Shown: in pieces, positions 1 through 4,783 of the stretch
Position numbering within the stretch: position 1 is the first letter of the stretch
Layout: every line of letters starts with the position of its first letter
Source of the DNA: an uncultured Akkermansia sp.
GTDB taxonomy: Bacteria > Verrucomicrobiota > Verrucomicrobiia > Verrucomicrobiales > Akkermansiaceae
Direction: 5' to 3'
DNA: 64,000 nt
Assembly: GCA_947601655.1 (NCBI GenBank)
Contig: CANQGG010000004.1
Coordinates: 1 to 64,000 of the forward strand
Program-made: the position numbers and the translations under genes
The notes under the pieces: generated by a model
What the model was told of the DNA's origin: nothing
Seen by the model: the letters and a program-made list of their open reading frames with translations, nothing else
The model's database searches: none

Positions 1-82
1 GAAGGGGGAACTGAACTGGGACAAACGCCTGCTGGAGGCGGTAGTCGTCTCATTGCAGAGCGTTGTCTGCAAAGGTTAGGAA

Positions 83-146
83 ACCGCCGTATGCCATAAA
101 AGGCATGTACGGTGGTGTGAGAGGGGGCGAAAGCCCCCTACTCGAT
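83..146 (+). mobile_element. Group II intron 3' end (domains V and VI), copy 1
   Basis: The sequence folds into the two 3'-terminal domains of a group II intron. Domain V (83-115) is a long hairpin with a CGC triad before CGTATG, an ATAAAA apical loop and a two-base bulge (TG) on the 3' side. Domain VI (119-143) is GAG-A-GGGGGC, a GAAA loop and GCCCCC-T-A-CTC, which leaves A140 as a single bulged adenine, the usual branch point. The intron would end near GAT at 146. The body lies left of the window. A short frame open from base 2 to a TAG at 77-79 could be the tail of the intron-encoded protein, but 25 residues are too few to tell. Confidence 0.75.
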
Positions 147-248
147 TTTGGAAGAGGAGCCATCTTGCAGGCTTTGCGGTGCAAAAAAACTGCGCAACGC
201 GCACATTACAATTTTTCAGCGGTTTCACGAAGCGCACAGTGCGGAAAT

Positions 249-584
249 TTATTCCGTTTTTGGCAACTTGCGCTCACCGAGGGCGAGAGAGCGGAGGAGT
301 TTCTCCATGCCGGAAGGCGTGGAAGCGTTGCCCCACATGGCTTTCACCTTGCGCAGCTCACGGATGGAGAAGCGCACGGAGAATGATGCGACGGCGTTAT
401 ATTCCGGGTGCGTCTCTTCGGCGATGATTTCCTCAAGCACGCGCTGCTTGCGGGCGGGGATGGGACTTGCCCCGGCGAGCCAGTGATCGAGCGTGCTACG
501 TCCAACGCCCATTCGGGCGACAACCTCCGAGCGTGGAATCTTGCGCTGTTTCAGGGCCCTTGCGAGTTCTTTCGGCGTCATCAT
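249..584 (-). CDS. Small HTH protein, family copy 1
   Basis: A 111-residue protein. The N-terminal ~50 residues look like a Cro/XRE-type helix-turn-helix: LARALKQRKIPRSEVVARMG followed by GVGRSTLDHWLAG. The second half (HPEYNAVASFSVRF... to MEKLLRSLAL) does not match a domain I know. A near-identical copy lies at 1421-1756 and a diverged one at 42744-43103; all three keep the HP[ED]YN, F.VR and TP..ME(K/R)L landmarks, so this is a real local gene family. There are two adjacent ATGs at the start. The TTGACA-16-TAAAAT promoter is only 10 bp upstream. It is likely a DNA-binding regulator of the divergent unit; target and ligand are unknown. Confidence 0.8.
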   Translation of the reverse strand: MMTPKELARALKQRKIPRSEVVARMGVGRSTLDHWLAGASPIPARKQRVLEEIIAEETHPEYNAVASFSVRFSIRELRKVKAMWGNASTPSGMEKLLRSLALGERKLPKTE

Positions 585-594
585 AACGCCGTGA

Positions 595-622
595 ATTTTA
601 CGGTTGAGGCGTGAGTTGTCAA
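595..622 (-). promoter_or_regulatory. Promoter of HTH gene copy 1 with possible operator
   Basis: On the minus strand TTGACA (617-622) and TAAAAT (595-600) are spaced 16 bp apart. The -10 box sits inside the inverted repeat CCGT-7-ACGG, and an ACGGTT box lies at 600-605. The same hexamer overlaps the mini-ORF promoter (716-721) and, inverted, the small-RNA promoter (951-956), which suggests a shared operator. Transcription would begin 3-4 nt before the ATG. Confidence 0.6.
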
Positions 623-697
623 GGAAAAAATCGCCTTAACGGCTAAAAAAAACACAGTAAAAAAAAGAAAAAACTTGCGAAAAAAATCAGAAAAAGC

Positions 698-726
698 TTG
701 ACTTGCGCGGAAAAAACGGTTAAAAT
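698..726 (+). promoter_or_regulatory. Promoter of mini-ORF 1
   Basis: TTGACT (698-703), a 17-bp spacer and TAAAAT (721-726) form a near-consensus sigma-70 promoter. The same arrangement recurs at 1859-1887. ACGGTT abuts the -10 box. Just upstream (630-690) is an A-rich tract. Confidence 0.65.
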
Positions 727-772
727 ATCCCTGCGCCCGTCAGGGCGAGGTCCCGGGCGGGTGCTTCAAAAC

Positions 773-880
773 ATGAAAACACCAACCGACACCAAACTGA
801 CGGAGCTGGCGATCCTCCTAGAGGAGAACGCCGAGCTGATCGAAAAAGCGATATATTTGCTGATCGTGATGCTTAACTAG
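773..880 (+). CDS. 35-residue putative small protein, copy 1
   Basis: The ORF starts ATGAAAACACC, 46 bp after the -10 box at 721-726, and encodes 35 residues: a polar N-terminus (MKTPTDTKLTE), an acidic middle (LLEENAELIEK) and a hydrophobic end (AIYLLIVMLN). Copy 2 at 1934-2041 has the same length and differs at five residues, mostly N-terminal. No strong Shine-Dalgarno is visible. It could be a small membrane-active peptide or a leader peptide. Most changes between copies alter amino acids, so coding constraint is not proven. Codons 3-6 carry CACCAACCGA, complementary to the downstream RNA loop. Confidence 0.5.
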   Translation: MKTPTDTKLTELAILLEENAELIEKAIYLLIVMLN

Positions 881-922
881 CGAAGTCAGCCCCACCTCGG
901 GAAACCGGGGTGGGGGATTTCG
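881..922 (+). terminator. Hairpin directly after mini-ORF 1
   Basis: Starting one base after the TAG, CCCCACCTCGG (890-900), a GAAA tetraloop and CCGGGGTGGGG (905-915) form an 11-bp stem, with outer CGAA/TTCG pairing (881-884, 919-922). No U-tract follows, so it may be an mRNA-end stabiliser or attenuator rather than a classic terminator. Copy 2 (2052-2077) keeps all pairs although two bases are exchanged. Confidence 0.6.
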
Positions 923-933
923 CGAAAAAAGGA

Positions 934-962
934 TTGACGGATACGAGTTAAACCGTTACAAT
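934..962 (+). promoter_or_regulatory. Promoter of putative small RNA, copy 1
   Basis: TTGACG (934-939), a 17-bp spacer and TACAAT (957-962). The inverted ACGGTT box (AACCGT, 951-956) touches the -10 element. Predicted start is about 969. A matching promoter, TTGACA-17-TTCAAT, stands at the equivalent place in unit B although the surrounding bases differ. Confidence 0.65.
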
Positions 963-968
963 ACACTC

Positions 969-1038
969 AGATGATCGGTTGGTGATCATCTTCATGTTTT
1001 AGACTGCCCGTAGGAGAAATACCCGCGGGCGGTTTTTT
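969..1038 (+). ncRNA. Putative ~70-nt small RNA, copy 1
   Basis: The predicted transcript has a 5' hairpin GATGATC-GGTTGGT-GATCATC (970-990, 7 bp), a U-rich linker, and a terminator stem GCCCGTAGG/CCCGCGGGC (1006-1014, 1022-1030; one A-C mismatch) followed by six T (1033-1038). No ORF of note lies inside. Bases 975-984, which include the loop, are exactly complementary over 10 nt to 780-789 in codons 3-6 of the mini-ORF. This suggests an RNA that controls translation of the small protein. Inferred from sequence only. Confidence 0.55.
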
Positions 1039-1283
1039 ATGCCTTGAACAGGGGATTTGCGCGCTGGCGCGCGAAGCTGCGAAGGGTAGCAAGCCGAATT
1101 TCTGAAGCGACGCGCTTTTGGGACCGGAAAGGTTTTGAAATGTACCATGTAGCAGAGCGGTGGCCACGGCTCTGCATGACCAAGAACCTTTCGAACGCAA
1201 TAACGTTTATGTTGAACCCACCACCAATGCTAGCGCATTGCAGCTTCGCGCGCAAACGCGCTAACTTTATACATGGTACATGA

Positions 1284-1308
1284 GCAAACGCATTGGGAAT
1301 GCGTTTGC
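1284..1308. repeat. Palindrome GCAAACGCATT / AATGCGTTTGC, copy 1
   Basis: Perfect 11-bp inverted repeat around GGG. It recurs at 2482-2506 (one change in the right arm, CCC centre) and 62169-62193 (GGG centre), each next to short ATGGTAC/ATGGACC repeats and, in two cases, to a GGAAG..GAGCCGTC sequence. It behaves as the end or core of an interspersed element. Confidence 0.7.
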
Positions 1309-1420
1309 CCTAAAGTTTTTTGGAAGCGGAGCCGTCTTTGCAGGCTTTGCGGTGTAAAAAACTGCGCAACGCGCACATTACAATTTTTCAGCGGTTTCAC
1401 GAAGCGCACAGTGCGGAAAT

Positions 1421-1756
1421 TTATTCCGTTTTTGGCAACTTGCGCTCACCGAGGGCGAGAGAGCGCAGGAGTTTCTCCATGCTGGCGGGCGTGGAGGCGT
1501 TGCCCCACATGGCTTTCACCTTGCGCAGCTCGCGGATGGAGAAGCGCACAGAAAAGGAGGCAACGGCGTTGAATTCCGGGTGCGTCTCCTGGGCGATAAT
1601 TTCCTCGAGCACGCGCTGCTTGCGGGCGGGGATGGGACTTGCCCCGGCGAGCCAGTGATCGAGCGTGCTACGCCCAACGCCCATTCGGGCGACAACCTCC
1701 GAGCGTGGAATCTTGCGCTGTTTCAGGGCTTTTGCGAGTTCTTTCGGCGTCATCAT
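1421..1756 (-). CDS. Small HTH protein, family copy 2
   Basis: A 111-residue near-duplicate of the protein at 249-584; differences include LAKALKQ for LARALKQ, IIAQETHPEFN for IIAEETHPEYN, and TPASME for TPSGME. Same N-terminal helix-turn-helix and same unknown C-terminal half. The start uses the same ATGATG pair, with the promoter at 1767-1794 immediately upstream. Both copies remain intact, so either the duplication is recent or both are under selection. Confidence 0.8.
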   Translation of the reverse strand: MMTPKELAKALKQRKIPRSEVVARMGVGRSTLDHWLAGASPIPARKQRVLEEIIAQETHPEFNAVASFSVRFSIRELRKVKAMWGNASTPASMEKLLRSLALGERKLPKTE

Positions 1757-1766
1757 AACGCCGTGA

Positions 1767-1794
1767 ATTTTACGGTGGAGGCGTGAGTTGTCAA
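1767..1794 (-). promoter_or_regulatory. Promoter of HTH gene copy 2
   Basis: TTGACA (1789-1794), a 16-bp spacer and TAAAAT (1767-1772) on the minus strand, as in copy 1. The ACGGTT box is changed to ACGGTG here. Confidence 0.6.
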
Positions 1795-1858
1795 GGAAAA
1801 AATCGCCTTAACGGCAAAAAAAAACACAGCAAAAAAAAGAAAAAACTTGCGGAAAAGC

Positions 1859-1887
1859 TTGACTTGCACGGAAAAAACGGTTAAAAT
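1859..1887 (+). promoter_or_regulatory. Promoter of mini-ORF 2
   Basis: TTGACT (1859-1864), a 17-bp spacer and TAAAAT (1882-1887), preserved from unit A together with the ACGGTT box at 1877-1882. Confidence 0.65.
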
Positions 1888-1933
1888 ATCCCTGCGCCCG
1901 TCAGGGCGAGGTTCCGGCGGGTGCGTTCAAACA

Positions 1934-2041
1934 ATGAAAGTACCAACCATACCAAAACTGACGGAGCAGGCGATCCTCCTAGAGGAGAACGCCGAGCTGA
2001 TCGAAAAGGCGATATATTTGCTGTTCGTGATGCTCAACTGA
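1934..2041 (+). CDS. 35-residue putative small protein, copy 2
   Basis: Same length and plan as the ORF at 773-880: N-terminus MKVPTIPKLTE, acidic LLEENAELIEK, hydrophobic AIYLLFVMLN. It ends in TGA where copy 1 uses TAG. Codons 3-6 contain ACCAACCA (1942-1949), complementary to TGGTTGGT in the loop region of the downstream RNA (2137-2144). The base after ACCAACC differs from copy 1 and the RNA loop changes to match. Confidence 0.5.
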   Translation: MKVPTIPKLTEQAILLEENAELIEKAIYLLFVMLN

Positions 2042-2043
2042 GC

Positions 2044-2085
2044 GAAGTCAGCCCCACCCTGGGAAACCGGGGTGGGGGATTTCGC
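2044..2085 (+). terminator. Hairpin directly after mini-ORF 2
   Basis: CCCCACCCTGG (2052-2062), GAAA and CCGGGGTGGGG (2067-2077). Relative to copy 1 the 5' arm has CT where copy 1 has TC, yet all 11 pairs survive through G-U/G-C exchange. That supports a structured RNA. Confidence 0.6.
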
Positions 2086-2095
2086 CCAAAAAAAC

Positions 2096-2124
2096 TTGAC
2101 AAACAAAAGGAAAATTGCTTCAAT
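2096..2124 (+). promoter_or_regulatory. Promoter of putative small RNA, copy 2
   Basis: TTGACA (2096-2101), a 17-bp spacer and TTCAAT (2119-2124). The spacer sequence is unrelated to copy 1, so the promoter geometry has been kept while the bases changed. Confidence 0.6.
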
Positions 2125-2130
2125 GCGGGT

Positions 2131-2200
2131 GTAGGGTGGTTGGTTACCCCCTTTCATTGTTTTAACTGCCCGTGGGAGAGATACCCGCGGGCGGTTTTTT
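2131..2200 (+). ncRNA. Putative ~70-nt small RNA, copy 2
   Basis: A shorter 5' hairpin, GGGT-GGTTGGTT-ACCC (2134-2149), presents the same GGTTGGT loop as copy 1 although the stem bases are different. The 3' end is a strong terminator: GCCCGTGGG (2168-2176), loop AGAGATA, CCCGCGGGC (2184-2192) and six T (2195-2200). TGGTTGGT (2137-2144) pairs with 1942-1949 of mini-ORF 2, plus one possible G-U pair. Confidence 0.55.
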
Positions 2201-2430
2201 ATGCCCTGAACAGAGGATTTGCGTGCTGGCGCGCGAAGCTGCGAAGGGTAGCAAGGCGAATTTCTGAAGCGACGTAGTTTTGTGTCAAGAAAGGTTTTGA
2301 GATGTACCATGTAGCAGAGCGGTGGCCACGGCTCTGCATGACCAAGAACCTTTCGAACGCAATAACGCTTATGTTGAACCCTCCACCAATGCTAGCGCAT
2401 TGCAGCTTCGCGCGCTAGCGCGCTAACTTC

Positions 2431-2480
2431 ATCCATGGTACACGGTACATCGGTACATGGTACATCATCCATGGTCCATA
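2431..2480. repeat. Short ATGGTAC/ATGGTCC repeat tract
   Basis: Irregular repetition of CCATGGTACACGGTACATCGG-like words of about 8-12 bp, many self-complementary (GGTACC-like, CCATGG). A longer relative lies at 62195-62256 and a short one at 1270-1282. Spacing is too short and irregular for a CRISPR array. Confidence 0.65.
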
Positions 2481-2481
2481 A

Positions 2482-2506
2482 GCAAACGCATTCCCAACGC
2501 GTTTGC
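2482..2506. repeat. Palindrome GCAAACGCATT, copy 2
   Basis: GCAAACGCATT (2482-2492), CCC, then AACGCGTTTGC. One base of the right arm differs from copies 1 and 3. Confidence 0.65.
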
Positions 2507-2697
2507 CCTGGTGGTAGATCCGGATCCGGCTTGCACTGTGAGAAAGCTGCATGTCCTATCCTGAGAGACCCGTTTCGGCGCCCCGCGGAGAGCTGGAGAA
2601 GAGCAACGGGAGGGGATGGGATGAGCATCGCAACGCGGGAGAATGGCTCCGAACGCATCCGGGAGAATTGCAGAGCGTCGCCCGCAAAGGTCAGGAA

Positions 2698-2760
2698 ACC
2701 GCCGTATACCATAAAAGGCACGTACGGTGGTGTGAGCGGGGCGAAAGCCCCCGACTCGAC
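2698..2760 (+). mobile_element. Group II intron 3' end (domains V and VI), copy 2
   Basis: About 80 bp (2680-2760) closely match 63-146. Domain V keeps the CGC triad, the ATAAAA loop and a two-base bulge (CG), with one A-C mismatch in the upper stem. Domain VI is GAG-C-GGGGC, GAAA, GCCCC-C-G-A-CTC, again with a bulged A before CTC. It ends at GAC 2758-2760, 3 bp from the stop codon of the HAD-FolB gene. The 2511-2697 stretch before it has no recognisable gene and may be leftover intron sequence; no reverse transcriptase is present. Confidence 0.7.
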
Positions 2761-2763
2761 TGA

Positions 2764-3744
2764 TTACGCATGCGCCCTGGCTGAGACGGAGGAGGTGCAG
2801 GGCAGGGCAAATTTGTGCAGGGTGACGGTGGCGGAGAGTGCGCCGTGGGCGACGCAGGAGTCGGCAAGCTTCCGGGCGAGAGTCTCCAGCAGGCAGGTCG
2901 GCTCAGCCTGCGCCAGGGCAATGAGGTCGCGGGCGAGGACATCGTAGTCGATACTGCGGGTGATGTCGTCGAGCATGCCGGAGAAGGGGATGGGCGGGAC
3001 GAGCGAGACATCCGCGCGCACGGGCTGCGGGGTGGCGCGTTCTTCTTCCGGCACGCCGAGGCGGCATTCGAAGCTCAGAGAATGAAGGGTGATGAGGTCG
3101 CTCGGAGAGGCGGCGGGGGAGCTGCGCTGCATGAGCTGCTGCAGCATGCCGAGATGCGGCACGACGAGATCCGGCTCCGCCTCGTGCAGCTGGGCGGCGT
3201 TGTTGTAGCCGGTGAGGACGCCGATGGCGCAGACCCCAGCGGCATGGGCCGCCTTCATGTCATGCTGCATATCGCCGATGAAGGCGGTGTCTGCGGCGCG
3301 AAGGCCGTGCCGGGCGAGGAGGGAGTGAATATGCTCCTCTTTGTTCAGGATGCCGGTGTGGATGCCCTCAAAGCAGTCGTACACCCCGAGCTCCTGCGCC
3401 TGGCGGACGAAGGCGCGGGAATCCATGCTCGACAGGATGAAGCAGCGGATGCCGCGGGCCTTGCAGAAGTCCAGAAATGCGCGCGCATGCGGCAGCAGAG
3501 TGACGGGCACGGCTTCCGGGGAATTGAGAATGTGGCGATAATGCTCTTCCAGCTCCTCAATGGGCACGCCCGGGGTTTTCCACGAGTAGTACGCCGGGTA
3601 AGGCAGCTGGAACTCCGCGCGGAATGCCGCGCGATCCAACGCAGGAAGACCGTACTGAGAAATCACATAGTTAGTCGCCTGCAGCGTCAGTGAGAGATCG
3701 TCGCAGAGGGTGCCGGACCAGTCGAAAAGGAGAGAGGAAAACAT
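2764..3744 (-). CDS. HAD-family hydrolase fused to dihydroneopterin aldolase (FolB)
   Basis: A 326-residue two-domain protein. Residues 1-205 are a HAD-like hydrolase: motif I is D8-W-S-G-T, motif II is around S105-S106, K135 is a candidate for motif III, and motif IV is GD158MQHD162. The usual second Asp of motif I is Ser, so phosphatase chemistry may be altered. Residues ~216-316 match dihydroneopterin aldolase, a folate-pathway enzyme: GVPEEER (residues 231-237), Y267 in SIDYDVL and K311 in HKFALP correspond to the conserved Glu, Tyr and Lys. FolB is normally a stand-alone ~120-residue protein. The HAD domain might supply a dephosphorylation step before the aldolase, but that is inference. 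The stop codon adjoins intron copy 2. Confidence 0.8.
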   Translation of the reverse strand: MFSSLLFDWSGTLCDDLSLTLQATNYVISQYGLPALDRAAFRAEFQLPYPAYYSWKTPGVPIEELEEHYRHILNSPEAVPVTLLPHARAFLDFCKARGIRCFILSSMDSRAFVRQAQELGVYDCFEGIHTGILNKEEHIHSLLARHGLRAADTAFIGDMQHDMKAAHAAGVCAIGVLTGYNNAAQLHEAEPDLVVPHLGMLQQLMQRSSPAASPSDLITLHSLSFECRLGVPEEERATPQPVRADVSLVPPIPFSGMLDDITRSIDYDVLARDLIALAQAEPTCLLETLARKLADSCVAHGALSATVTLHKFALPCTSSVSARAHA

Positions 3745-3789
3745 GCCGTTGATGGAGGAGTTGGGTGGAGCGTCGGGCGCAGGATGAGT

Positions 3790-4698
3790 TTACTTGTGGG
3801 AGGTTTTGATGTGGTATTTGATGCCGAATTTGCGGATGGCATCCTTGAGCGCGGGGTTGACGAAGGGATTGTCCTTGCCGAAATGGGCCCAGGGTCCGCC
3901 CGGCACGAGGGAGAAATCCACAAAGCGCCAGTGCACCACGGCGGAGCCGCCGGTGATGCCGAGATAATCGCGCACGGCAGGGGAGATGTCGATGCCGGCG
4001 GCGTTGTTCTGCATGTTGCGCGGGCGTTTGTTTTTGAAGACGTATTCCCAATCATCGGTGAGGAAGGGGCCGCAGTCTTCCCACTGCGCGAAGCAATAGC
4101 GACCACGGTAGTAAATCTGCACCCAGACGCCGCGGCAGACGGATTCATACTTGCCATCCTTATCCCGCCGGTACCACGGAATCACCCGGGGGGCTTCCGG
4201 CTTCGGTCCGCCGTGGTCGATGTCGTTGTACGGCAGCGCGACGTAGAAGGGGTTGAGCTTCGGCGTGAACCCGCGCGGGGCGTAGGTTTTGGGATCGCGG
4301 CGGGCGGGGTCGGGGTCATCGTAGCCGCCGTAGTTGTCGTCCCACGCGCTGTCCCAGCTGCTGGCGGTGTTCGGCACGGGGTTGCGGCGTGTCGCGAGTT
4401 CGCCGATGTAGAACCAGGTGGCGGTGATATCGAAGTGCCATGGCATGGCGCCGGGGCGCGGCGGCGTGGGGTGTTTTTTGGGGTCCGGGAAGTTGCTGCG
4501 CTTGCTCTGGTCGATGGTCGGGCGCAGAGGACCGGCTTTGATTGCCATCTTCCGGAGTGTTTCCTCGCTCATGACGCGGGTCTGCTGCGGCGCGTGGGAG
4601 GGAGTCACCACCCGCCCTTGCCCACCCGTGCTGCCGGTGATGCCCGCTGCGAAAGCGCAGGGGGCGAGGAAGACGAGGAGGGCGAGAGGAAAAAGCAT
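3790..4698 (-). CDS. Exported protein with possible double-psi beta-barrel domain
   Basis: 302 residues with a clear signal peptide (MLFPLALLVFLAPCAFA). The middle is Pro/Asp/Tyr-rich and aromatic. The segment from GVWVQIYYRG through WEDCGPF to GIDISPAVRDYLGI and VVHWRFVD resembles RlpA-like double-psi barrels, which show a D.GPF motif followed by DLSP...LG. RlpA-type domains bind or cleave peptidoglycan glycans. This similarity is by eye only and the N-terminal ~150 residues match nothing I recognise. Periplasmic or outer-surface location is expected. Confidence 0.6.
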   Translation of the reverse strand: MLFPLALLVFLAPCAFAAGITGSTGGQGRVVTPSHAPQQTRVMSEETLRKMAIKAGPLRPTIDQSKRSNFPDPKKHPTPPRPGAMPWHFDITATWFYIGELATRRNPVPNTASSWDSAWDDNYGGYDDPDPARRDPKTYAPRGFTPKLNPFYVALPYNDIDHGGPKPEAPRVIPWYRRDKDGKYESVCRGVWVQIYYRGRYCFAQWEDCGPFLTDDWEYVFKNKRPRNMQNNAAGIDISPAVRDYLGITGGSAVVHWRFVDFSLVPGGPWAHFGKDNPFVNPALKDAIRKFGIKYHIKTSHK

Positions 4699-4783
4699 CC
4701 CGTGGAAAAGTGGAGAAGTGGCGAATGAGGGACTCAGAAGGAAATCGGAGGCGCGAGAATGCTGCCGGGTGGAGAATTCGAGC

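Larger units (their letters stand above)
147..1319. repeat. Tandem duplication unit A (~1.17 kb)
   Basis: This interval recurs about 1172 bp further on as unit B (1315-2510). Each unit has, in order, a conserved entry stretch (GGAAG.GGAGCC), an HTH gene on the minus strand, a divergent promoter region, a 35-codon ORF, a hairpin, a small-RNA-like transcription unit, a non-coding tract with GTACCATGTAGCAGAGCGG, and a palindrome built on GCAAACGCATT. Identity is high in the HTH gene and in the tract at 1039-1260 (compare 2201-2430). It drops sharply at 960-1000, the 5' part of the putative small RNA. No gene was found in the 1039-1283 tract. Confidence 0.85.
1315..2510. repeat. Tandem duplication unit B (~1.17 kb)
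   Basis: Second copy of the unit described at 147-1319. It contains HTH copy 2, mini-ORF 2, hairpin 2 and small RNA 2, then a tract (2201-2430) that repeats 1039-1260 and holds no gene. It ends in an expanded run of ATGGTAC-like repeats and the palindrome at 2482-2506. Confidence 0.85.

Noticed and set aside
698..772. N-terminal extension of the mini-ORF (and the equivalent at 1847-1933)
   Set aside because: It would begin inside the TTGACT/TAAAAT promoter, so it could not be transcribed from it.
2431..2480. Possible CRISPR array (also 62195-62256)
   Set aside because: Units are 6-14 bp, irregular and self-complementary, with no spacers and no cas genes.
3784..4728. Long plus-strand frame opposite the exported protein gene; similar frames at 4418-6340, 7246-8952 and 12026-13252
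   Set aside because: Each mirrors a well-supported minus-strand gene in GC-rich sequence and encodes no recognisable protein.
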